14,104 nucleotides of DNA from JBCBWG01 sp964579305. GTDB lineage: Bacteria > Pseudomonadota > Alphaproteobacteria > Rhizobiales > Hyphomicrobiaceae. Positions 6,822 through 14,104 of the stretch are shown here, piece after piece (the stretch's first letter is position 1; every line of letters begins with the position of its first letter). The notes beneath the pieces are model-generated. The model saw only the letters and a program-made list of their open reading frames with translations, was not told where the DNA came from and did no database searches. The translations under genes and the position numbers were made by a program. Where the stretch lies: NCBI GenBank assembly GCA_964579305.1, contig CAZOGY010000096.1, positions 1 through 14,104 of the forward strand. The letters run 5' to 3'.

Positions 6822-7904
6822 TTATGCTTTGGCCTTGTCCGGGGCGGCAATCACCGCCGCCGGGGCACCGTCGGGCTCGCCGGTATTGGACCGGCGCGAT
6901 CGCGACACGCTATTGGCCCACGCGTAGGCCAACATCGTCATCAACGCAGATGCCGCGAAGTAGTAGGCGCCAGGCAGCACGGTCGCCTGGGTGTATCCCG
7001 ATGAGTTCATGTAAAAAATGATCAGCGCCAGGACCATGACATCGGTCATGGAATAGCGGCCGAGAAACTCCATTGCAGAAATATACCGCCGCGAGCGCCG
7101 CCCGCGCAGCATTTGCGGCCGGATGGCGAAGACGTTCAGGTAAAACAGCTTAAGCAGCGGAAAGACAACCGACGTGACCAGAAGGATCACGAACAAAAAC
7201 AGCTCCCCGCTTTCATAAAGCGCATAGATAATCGACAGGATCGAATGGTCACTGGTCCACACATAGGCGGTGGTGAAACTGATCACCGGCATGGTAATGC
7301 CGAGAATGAACGACCCCGTGGCCCCGATCATGAACACGCTGAAGAGCGACGTGAGGATCATACTGTCAGCGAACGACGGCCTCGGCCGGCGCGTGTCAGC
7401 CAGCGCGCGCTGGGTTTCCGCATGCAGAAAGCTATAGGACAGCATGATAATGACGACGGCTGCAGTGAAAAAGTAGACGCCCGTACCGCTGCTTGCGGAA
7501 TAAACGCTGGCCTGTCGGATGAAAAAGATCGTCAGTGCGAGAACCAGCACATCGTGCATCGAAAACTTGCCGAGCCATTCGAGCGCTTTCAGATATCGGC
7601 TGTATTTGATGATGTTATCTTTTGGCAGAAGCGAAAGCAAAACAAGATAGATCAGTTTGAAAAACGGCAAGAGGATCGAAAAGACGAGGATCACCCCGCC
7701 CAGGAAATACTGCTTGTCGCGAAACAGAAGCCAGACCGTCTCAACCAGCGAATGCTCAGTCGTGAAATAGTTAAGCTGGCGCAATTCGACGATCGGTTGC
7801 GAAATGCCAAGCGTGAGACACGCACACGCAGCAAAGATGGCTACGACAAGGATCTGCCGGCGCCCGCCCAGAATACGCGAATGACCTGTTTTTGATGTCG
7901 ACAT
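6822..7904 (-). CDS. PqiA-family (paraquat-inducible protein A) inner-membrane protein, duplicated domain
   Basis: The 360-residue protein is an integral membrane protein made of two homologous halves of about four membrane helices each. Matching pairs between the halves include LGISQPIVEL and LGITMPVISF, VFSILLPFFKLIYLVLL and VTSVVFPLLKLFYLNVF, and ALEWLGKFSMHDVLVLALTI and AMEFLGRYSMTDVMVLALII. The last pair is the signature of PqiA. PqiA proteins usually work with the MCE-domain protein PqiB in lipid transport across the envelope; no PqiB or PqiC gene is in this window, and the cysteine motifs of E. coli PqiA are absent. ATG 7904 is preferred over an in-frame GTG at 7943; neither has a clear Shine-Dalgarno. 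The gene converges with the MscS-like gene and no terminator is visible in the 36-base gap. Confidence 0.85.
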   Translation of the reverse strand: MSTSKTGHSRILGGRRQILVVAIFAACACLTLGISQPIVELRQLNYFTTEHSLVETVWLLFRDKQYFLGGVILVFSILLPFFKLIYLVLLSLLPKDNIIKYSRYLKALEWLGKFSMHDVLVLALTIFFIRQASVYSASSGTGVYFFTAAVVIIMLSYSFLHAETQRALADTRRPRPSFADSMILTSLFSVFMIGATGSFILGITMPVISFTTAYVWTSDHSILSIIYALYESGELFLFVILLVTSVVFPLLKLFYLNVFAIRPQMLRGRRSRRYISAMEFLGRYSMTDVMVLALIIFYMNSSGYTQATVLPGAYYFAASALMTMLAYAWANSVSRSRRSNTGEPDGAPAAVIAAPDKAKA

Positions 7905-8029
7905 GGCGCCAATGATGAAAGGGTGAACCTGCGAGTATGTCACTGACGCGGCGGATTAATGGCACCGACTACGCCCAAAAACGCGCCATAGCGTTGACCA
8001 GACGTTGGCAATGCGCACGAAATGAAACG

Positions 8030-8107
8030 GGCGAGCCCCATAGGCCAGACACAGGGGCCAGCCACGTAGGCCAGAGACAGGGGCCAGACACAGGGGCCAG
8101 CCCCATC
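8030..8107. repeat. Six 13-bp tandem repeats (minisatellite)
   Basis: Six units follow each other exactly in phase, starting at 8030, 8043, 8056, 8069, 8082 and 8095: GGCGAGCCCCATA, GGCCAGACACAGG, GGCCAGCCACGTA, GGCCAGAGACAGG, GGCCAGACACAGG, GGCCAGCCCCATC. All share GGCSAG at the start. Two unit types partly alternate (tail ACACAGG or CCMCRTA), suggesting an older 26-bp unit. Because 13 is not a multiple of three and the region is intergenic, it is not protein-coding. The copy number may vary between strains. Confidence 0.9.
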
Positions 8108-8186
8108 TTCTGGGTCCCCCATCTTCCAGGTTGATGGCTTCGCCGCTCGTGCCTGCGCCATTGCCAGCGCGCCGCCCCTACGCCGC

Positions 8187-8248
8187 CTAGAGCATCGTCC
8201 GGCCTGTGAACCCCAAAGCGATCCCTGGAGATCGGATATGGCTCTAAG
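8187..8248. repeat. Imperfect palindromic intergenic repeat, rhizobial type
   Basis: The ends CTAGAGC (8187-8193) and GCTCTAAG (8241-8248) are inverted. The pairing continues imperfectly inward (ATCGTCCGG on the left against TCGGATATG on the right). The layout recalls the abundant short palindromic intergenic elements of Rhizobiales that begin TAGAGCATGATCCGG, here in a decayed form. The identification is from memory of that family and is tentative. Confidence 0.4.
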
Positions 8249-8286
8249 CTCAGCATATCTGGCCGCCAACCGCACCAAACGGCTCG

Positions 8287-8322
8287 TGGCGTCGGCACAC
8301 CGCCAGTCAGGCGCCGACGCCA
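8287..8322 (-). repeat. 10-bp inverted repeat downstream of grxD, possible transcript end
   Basis: TGGCGTCGGC (8287-8296) and GCCGACGCCA (8313-8322) are perfect inverted copies with a 16-base loop, beginning 11 bases past the grxD stop. On the minus strand the hairpin would form just after the grxD coding region and could end or protect the transcript. It lacks a T-tract, so it is not a typical intrinsic terminator. Confidence 0.5.
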
Positions 8323-8333
8323 GCGGCGATGAT

Positions 8334-8699
8334 TTACGCGACGCTCGTCGCTTGATTCGACGAGATGCCTTTCGTCGACAAAAGCTCCTGCAACTCGCCA
8401 GCCTCGTACATTTCGCGCACGATATCGCAGCCGCCGACAAATTCGCCCTTCACGTAGAGCTGAGGGATGGTCGGCCAGTTGGCAAACTGTTTGACACCTT
8501 CGCGGATCGACATGTCTTCCAAGACATTGACGTCTTTGGCGTCAACGCCGAGAAGCGCAATGATTTGCGCGACTTGAGCCGAGAACCCACATTGCGGAAA
8601 CTGCTGCGTGCCTTTCATGAAAAGCACGACGTCATTGGAATTGACGGTCGAACGGATCCAGTCCTGTACGTCTTGAGCAGGGTTGGCGGCGTCGGTCAT
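8334..8699 (-). CDS. grxD: Monothiol glutaredoxin, CGFS type (Grx4/GrxD family)
   Basis: The 121-residue protein is a class II monothiol glutaredoxin. It has the active-site motif CGFS at residues 37-40 (FPQCGFSAQ), preceded by the conserved Lys29 of MKGT. The glutathione-binding stretch WPTIPQLYVKGEFVGG and CDI (91-93) follow. Such proteins bind a [2Fe-2S] cluster with glutathione, deliver it to apo-proteins, and form mixed complexes with BolA proteins. The start at 8699 has AGGAGG ten bases upstream (8715-8710); the frame is open further upstream to 9155, but that part overlaps the zinc-ribbon gene and is not glutaredoxin. It lies 100 bases downstream of that gene, on the same strand as bolA and purL, so it is probably the last gene of an operon. 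Confidence 0.96.
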   Translation of the reverse strand: MTDAANPAQDVQDWIRSTVNSNDVVLFMKGTQQFPQCGFSAQVAQIIALLGVDAKDVNVLEDMSIREGVKQFANWPTIPQLYVKGEFVGGCDIVREMYEAGELQELLSTKGISSNQATSVA

Positions 8700-8799
8700 G
8701 GGTGTGTGTCCTCCTGGCGCGGTTGAAAGCCGCGTGGTTGCATTGCTTTGAAGATGTGAGGCTGGTCCAGCGCTGTCAATCCGGCCCTCCGGCGCGGTC

Positions 8800-9201
8800 T
8801 CACGGAGCCTCGCCCTGTCCGTTTTCTTCATACCATGCCTGATGCAAGGCCCACTGCCCGCAACGCAGACACATCGTGTGACGCCATTGGTAGCCACAAC
8901 CCGGGCACAGACCGCGCGTGTCAAACGTGTGCCAAACCGTGCCGCAGCCACCCTCGAAGTGTTCCGGTGCGCCAGCGGGACAGCAGGCCCAGTGATCACT
9001 GCGGCGGGGTTGCCAGCGGCAATGTGGACAGCGGATCCGCGCCTGCCGAGCTTGCTGATCAAATCCCGGCGCGAACTGGAAATCGCCGCGTTCCATGCGG
9101 GTGCGAAATCTCGTGCGCGCCAGACTTGGCAAGCCGTTGAGGCCAGAAGCCACAACGGTGCGTTTGATCGTTCGACGATGCCACTCAGCCTGACGGTGCA
9201 T
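8800..9201 (-). CDS. Small protein with two predicted zinc ribbons, between bolA and grxD
   Basis: The 133-residue product has a basic N-terminus and a cysteine-rich C-terminal half: Cys58-x2-Cys61 (RCPHCRW), Cys73/Cys74 with Cys86, Cys99-x2-Cys102 (LCPGCGYQW) and Cys111-x2-Cys114 (MCLRCGQW), then HQAWYEE. This spacing fits two zinc ribbons and recalls small bacterial proteins of unknown function ending CP.C...W..T.C..CG....WY. The ATG at 9201 comes two bases after the bolA stop (TAG-GC-ATG), which suggests translational coupling; no good Shine-Dalgarno is present. Met36 (9096) is an alternative start. Its place in the bolA-grxD cluster suggests a link to iron-sulphur or redox metabolism, but that is inference only. 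The cysteines might bind iron-sulphur instead of zinc. Confidence 0.75.
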   Translation of the reverse strand: MHRQAEWHRRTIKRTVVASGLNGLPSLARTRFRTRMERGDFQFAPGFDQQARQARIRCPHCRWQPRRSDHWACCPAGAPEHFEGGCGTVWHTFDTRGLCPGCGYQWRHTMCLRCGQWALHQAWYEENGQGEAP

Positions 9202-9203
9202 GC

Positions 9204-9443
9204 CTAAGACGCATCCTTGACGGCTGTCGTGAGCGCAAGCGCATGCAACACGTCGCCCATTTGCCCGCCGAGCGCCTCATAAACCATTTGGTGCTGCTGC
9301 ACGCGGGTCTTACCGGCAAACGCCGATGATGTGACGTGGGCTGCATAGTGGTCGCCGTCGCCGGCCAAGTCGCGGATCGTGATTTCGGCATCGGGCAGGG
9401 CGGCTTTGATCATGCGTTCAATCTCGCTGGCTTCCATCGGCAT
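9204..9443 (-). CDS. bolA: BolA family protein (IbaG-like)
   Basis: The 79-residue protein has the BolA fold: an N-terminal helix (EIERMIKAALPDAEITI), the variable loop AGDGDHYAAHV (28-37), then SSAFAGKTRVQQHQMVYEAL with the invariant His51, and a last helix (MGDVLHALALTT). In BolA proteins that His and a Cys or His of the loop (here probably His32) take part in the shared [2Fe-2S] cluster with a CGFS glutaredoxin, encoded just downstream. The start at 9443 has GGGAG seven bases upstream; ATG at 9437 is possible, and the longer frame to 9545 adds a non-conserved leader. It is co-directional with purL, but rlpA on the opposite strand lies between them, so bolA probably has its own promoter in 9444-9657. 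Confidence 0.93.
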   Translation of the reverse strand: MPMEASEIERMIKAALPDAEITIRDLAGDGDHYAAHVTSSAFAGKTRVQQHQMVYEALGGQMGDVLHALALTTAVKDAS

Positions 9444-9657
9444 CGCGCGTCTCCCTGTGGACGTTTGCTGCAACGTAAGTGGTCGCGCGGGCGGAATGAA
9501 GCGCCCATTCACATCTGTTGGACCCAAAAGACTGGACCGAGCCATGGTCCCGCGTTGACGGCACGAGGCTTAACGCCGCATTAACCCATCTATCAGACTG
9601 TGCAGCACTCTGTTGGTTCGACGTCGGCCTTTATGCCGTCCATCGAGAGCTTGCCCC
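9444..9657. promoter_or_regulatory. Divergent promoter region of bolA and rlpA
   Basis: The 214 bases separate the divergent bolA and rlpA starts and should contain both promoters. On the plus strand there is TTGACG (9555-9560), a good -35 hexamer, with a poor -10 (GCATTA, 9578-9583) after 17 bases. This overlaps the CtrA box at 9570-9585. No clear -35/-10 pair was picked out for bolA. An earlier TTG at 9613 in the rlpA frame is not a likely start. Confidence 0.45.
9570..9585 (+). promoter_or_regulatory. CtrA box upstream of rlpA
   Basis: The sequence TTAACGCCGCATTAAC is an exact match to the full CtrA consensus TTAA-N7-TTAAC. CtrA is the cell-cycle response regulator of alphaproteobacteria and controls division, envelope and motility genes. 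The box ends 72 bases before the rlpA ATG, a sensible place for control of a septal wall enzyme. It is also 127 bases from the bolA start, so control of bolA cannot be excluded. CtrA binding itself is inferred. Confidence 0.65.
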
Positions 9658-10305
9658 ATGCTGTCGTGTATCCGTCTTCGTCTTCTGGCGTTCGCCGCAC
9701 TCTTACTCCCCATCGCAAGCTGCAGTTTGCCCCACCAAGACCAATTCTCCCGCACAGCCGGATATGACGCGTCGCGCCGCAAAGCTCCGTCCCTCTACCC
9801 CCAACACCGCCGGTCCGGCCTCGGCAGCGCGGATGTGCGTGCGTCACGGGCTCACGCGCGGCAGCCGGCCCGCACCGGCGATCCCAAGCTCCGTCCCTAT
9901 GTCGTTCATGGCGTGACGTTCACCCCGCGCCACGATCCCAACTACGATCGCACAGGCGAAGCATCGTGGTACGGCGGCAGCCTCCATGGCCAGCCCACGG
10001 CCAACGGGGAAACCTTCAACGAGAACGCCCTGACGGCGGCGCACCGGACTTTGGCGCTGCACACTTGGGTGGAAGTCACCAATCTCGCAAACGGACGCAA
10101 AGTGGTCGTGCGGATCAACGATCGCGGCCCGTTCGTGCGCGGGCGGATCATCGACCTAAGCCGCGCGGCCGCCCGCCGGCTCGGCTATGAACGGGCCGGT
10201 CGCGCATGGGTACGTGTGCGGTATCTGTCCTATTCCGGCCGCCCTCTTTCACAAACGGGTGCGGGCCGCTACCCCACCGGACCCGAGCCCGAATACGACC
10301 GGTGA
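9658..10305 (+). CDS. rlpA: RlpA-type lipoprotein (septal lytic transglycosylase family)
   Basis: The 215-residue product starts with a lipoprotein signal (LLAFAALLLPIASC, lipid-bearing Cys22), followed by a basic linker and a double-psi beta-barrel domain from residue 100 (GEASWYGGSLHG) to about 178. RlpA enzymes cleave peptidoglycan strands lacking stem peptides at the division septum. By alignment from memory with Pseudomonas RlpA, the acidic and histidine active-site positions are Glu118 (NGETF), His129 (AAHRT) and Asp155 (INDRGPF); the fourth, normally Asp, is Asn121 here. There is no C-terminal SPOR domain, so septal targeting by denuded glycan binding is not expected from this protein alone. 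ATG 9658 is chosen because it places the signal at the N-terminus; GAGAG lies about eight bases upstream. It is convergent with purL, 28 bases apart. Confidence 0.88.
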   Translation: MLSCIRLRLLAFAALLLPIASCSLPHQDQFSRTAGYDASRRKAPSLYPQHRRSGLGSADVRASRAHARQPARTGDPKLRPYVVHGVTFTPRHDPNYDRTGEASWYGGSLHGQPTANGETFNENALTAAHRTLALHTWVEVTNLANGRKVVVRINDRGPFVRGRIIDLSRAAARRLGYERAGRAWVRVRYLSYSGRPLSQTGAGRYPTGPEPEYDR

Positions 10306-10318
10306 AGCCGTTTCCGGT

Positions 10319-10333
10319 AGCCTGCGCGCAGGC

Positions 10334-10334
<1 letters not shown>
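10319..10334. repeat. Perfect 16-bp palindrome in the rlpA/purL convergent gap
   Basis: AGCCTGCGCGCAGGCT is a perfect palindrome in the 28-base gap between the convergent rlpA and purL genes, touching the first base of the purL stop triplet. A second stem, ACCGG (10298-10302) / CCGGT (10314-10318), abuts it. Together they may act as a bidirectional transcript end, but neither strand has a T-tract. Confidence 0.45.
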
Positions 10335-12649
<2,315 letters not shown>

Positions 12650-13138
12650 GGGGCGGGCGGCCTATAATGGAGTGGCGTCGCGTGGGACGTTCAAGCGCGG
12701 GCTTATAGCCGGAGATGACGCTTTTGTCGTGCCGGGCTTCGCCGCACATTTGAATGCCGTTTCAGCATGCGCGCAGTCTCACACCCACTCTGAAATCGCA
12801 TGGATGATCCAGGACATTTTGGTGGGCATTTGCTGGATGTTAGCATAGCGGCTGGGGACACAGTTGACCCAATACGCCCGCAATGCAGCCGCCCCCAACC
12901 GCCAGATCTGCGTTTTTCGATCAGCTTGTCCGGGTTGAGCTATGCAAGCGCGGAATGGGCTTAACAAGCTGGTAATCCAGAAAAAATAGCCGGTGTCGGT
13001 TTTGAGATAATCATTGTCGCGTCTGCGATAGAGCGCACACCGCTAATCATGATTTTTGCCGTGCTCAACAGCGGCGCTGATCGAACAGCGTCCAACTCTT
13101 CCAACACGCAAACGGGCCTTAGGCCAACAGGACTGATC
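12650..13138. other. Non-coding stretch between purL and the EamA transporter gene
   Basis: These 489 bases contain no gene I can support. The short open frames here have no recognisable protein character, and no tRNA or terminator was seen. The promoters of purL (minus) and of the transporter (plus) should lie here. On the minus strand, TTGAAC with CATTAT 19 bases on is a weak purL promoter candidate near 12662-12692. On the plus strand, TTGAGA at 13002-13007 could be a -35. A 10-bp palindrome AATCATGATT (13045-13054) and a second TAATCAT at 13007-13013 might be operator-like. From about 12960 to 13060 it is more AT-rich than its surroundings. Confidence 0.4.
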
Positions 13139-14104
13139 ATGAGCATGGGGTCGCAAACCGCAGCCCCGGCACCCTCGGGGGTGCACGGGCAAGCTGCGTC
13201 CGGAGTTATGTTTGCCGTCAGCGCAATGTTTTTCTATGCGCTGATGGAGGCGTGCTCGAAAACGCTTGTCAGCGACAATATCCCGGTTGCGCAGGTGCTG
13301 GTGGCCCGCTCGTCACTGGCCTTCGCGCTCGGCATCGGCCTGGCGATGGCACAGCGCTATCGCCTGCGCGAGTTGTTTGTGACCCGCCAGCCGGTCACGC
13401 AGGCTGTGCGCGGGTTGACAGGCGTGGCGTGCATGATGCTGTCGATGGCGGCCCTCACGACCATGGCGCTGTCGGAAGTCATCACCATTGTTTATTCCGC
13501 GCCCTTGATCGTGGGTCTCCTCGCCGTGCCGTTCCTGGGCGAGCGCATGAGCAAGCTCGGTCTGGTGACAGCCATGGTTGGCTTTGCCGGCGTGTTGCTT
13601 GTGGTGCAGCCGGGCGCGGCACCGCTTTCGGCGGGTCTGCCCTATGCAATCGGCGCTCTCGTCACCTATGCGGCAAGCTGTTTGTGCACGCGTCGGCTCG
13701 GCCGCACCGACCGCGCGCTGACGACACACACCTACACGCAGCTTTGCTTCTTTGCTGTGTGCTTGCCGATGCTGCCGTTCGTCTGGGTGACACCCACGCT
13801 GAGCCAAGCGTTGATGATTGGCCTGATGGCCCTCGTCGGCACCGTGGCCATGTATCTCTTGACGGTGGCGCATCAATCGACGCCGCCATCCGTGGTCGCG
13901 CCGATCGACTACACCATCATGATGTGGGGCGCTTTGTTCGGCTTCATGATCTGGGGTGAAGTGCCAAACACCCTGGCTTGGTTTGGCATCGTGCTGATCA
14001 TGGGAACGGGTATTCTGGCTGCCCGCGGACCACGGCCGTTGCCCCGTCTGCGCCGGAGAAGCCAAGCTGGTGGCACCGCAACGCAGTTTGCGCCTGCCGC
14101 CGCG
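13139..14104 (+). CDS. EamA-family (drug/metabolite transporter superfamily) membrane protein, open at the right edge
   Basis: The frame is open from 13139 to the window edge (322 codons) with no stop. The protein has about ten hydrophobic segments in two EamA repeats, starting SGVMFAVSAMFFYALMEACS and ending TLAWFGIVLIMGTGILAARG. Typical positions are the repeat-ending SAPLIVGLLAVPFLGERMSK and, in the second half, APIDYTIMMWGALFGFMIWG followed by GEVPN. Such transporters export amino acids, metabolites or drugs across the inner membrane; the substrate cannot be read from sequence. AGGA at 13129-13132, six bases before the ATG, supports the start; ATG 13145 in frame is less well placed. The final 25 or so residues are a basic, Ala-rich tail, so little is missing. 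Confidence 0.9.
   Translation, partial: MSMGSQTAAPAPSGVHGQAASGVMFAVSAMFFYALMEACSKTLVSDNIPVAQVLVARSSLAFALGIGLAMAQRYRLRELFVTRQPVTQAVRGLTGVACMMLSMAALTTMALSEVITIVYSAPLIVGLLAVPFLGERMSKLGLVTAMVGFAGVLLVVQPGAAPLSAGLPYAIGALVTYAASCLCTRRLGRTDRALTTHTYTQLCFFAVCLPMLPFVWVTPTLSQALMIGLMALVGTVAMYLLTVAHQSTPPSVVAPIDYTIMMWGALFGFMIWGEVPNTLAWFGIVLIMGTGILAARGPRPLPRLRRRSQAGGTATQFAPAAA

Larger units (their letters stand above)
7905..8333. other. Non-coding stretch between the PqiA-like gene and grxD
   Basis: These 429 bases hold no gene I can support. They contain the 13-bp tandem repeats at 8030-8107, a second short direct repeat (CCCCATCTTC at 8102 and again at about 8115), an imperfect palindrome at 8187-8248 and an inverted repeat just past grxD at 8287-8322, described separately. 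Open frames across the repeats in several phases on both strands are by-products of the repeat. The promoter of the PqiA-like gene should lie near 7905-8000 on the minus strand; none was identified. Confidence 0.5.

Noticed and set aside
7113..7895. Long plus-strand frame opposite the PqiA-like gene (260 codons)
   Set aside because: It is a highly charged, Asp/Arg/Gln-rich translation typical of the antisense of a membrane-protein gene; the minus strand is clearly PqiA-like.
8030..8107. CRISPR array
   Set aside because: Units are contiguous 13-mers with no spacers, and there are no cas genes.
7940..8440. Minus-strand frames through the 13-bp repeats (peptides rich in GPCVWP)
   Set aside because: Their repetitive peptide comes from reading the minisatellite; the 13-bp unit shifts frame each time, and the frames overlap grxD.
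8700..9155. In-frame upstream extension of grxD
   Set aside because: It overlaps the zinc-ribbon gene on the same strand; the glutaredoxin fold and a strong AGGAGG mark the start at 8699.
12663..12668. Perfect TATAAT hexamer on the plus strand near the purL start
   Set aside because: No -35 element at a proper distance and no plus-strand gene directly downstream.
12961..12975. CtrA-like site TTAA-N7-GTAA upstream of the transporter gene
   Set aside because: The second half-site has a mismatch and it is over 160 bases from the start; a chance match is likely.
12961..13146. 61-codon minus-strand frame before the transporter gene
   Set aside because: No recognisable sequence or ribosome site, and it overlaps the transporter start and its likely promoter.

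Overview
This is a high-GC alphaproteobacterial window, most likely Hyphomicrobiales (Rhizobiales) or a close relative. The ribosomal protein S4 is of the alphaproteobacterial type. The housekeeping genes (icd, trmJ-like, rpsD, grxD, bolA, purL) resemble a gene order I remember from rhizobia. A perfect CtrA box (TTAA-N7-TTAAC) precedes rlpA, and a degraded palindrome with TAGAGC/GCTCTA ends resembles rhizobial intergenic repeats. No phage, plasmid, CRISPR, rRNA or tRNA signal was found.

Left part (1-3385). The first codons of NADP isocitrate dehydrogenase (icd) leave the window on the minus strand. Divergent from it is a TrmJ-type tRNA 2'-O-methyltransferase with about 180 extra N-terminal residues, part of which is cysteine-rich and resembles DUF433. 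Next come a small exported protein of unknown function with its own terminator, then rpsD with a strong terminator.

Middle part (3386-8333). This accessory block separates rpsD from grxD. It holds a two-domain cytosolic protein (resembling DUF6892 proteins), a large membrane protein with a signal peptide, coiled coils and a MscS-like soluble domain, and, converging on it, a duplicated PqiA-type membrane protein. A 429-base gap follows, with six in-phase 13-bp tandem repeats and two inverted repeats.

Right part (8334-14104). On the minus strand lie purL, then bolA, a small double zinc-ribbon protein coupled to bolA, and grxD (CGFS monothiol glutaredoxin). BolA and CGFS glutaredoxin are known partners that bind a bridging [2Fe-2S] cluster, so the zinc-ribbon protein between them is a candidate third member. 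Between purL and bolA, on the plus strand, sits an RlpA-type lipoprotein whose upstream region carries the CtrA box. purL is broken by a 10-N assembly gap flanked by a 24-nt near-duplication and about 47 nt that do not belong to PurL. After a 489-base stretch without a recognisable gene, an EamA-family transporter runs off the right edge.

The points most worth following are the bolA/zinc-ribbon/grxD unit, the fused N-terminus of the TrmJ-like protein, the CtrA box in front of rlpA, and the purL assembly artefact. No wholly new multi-gene system is evident.
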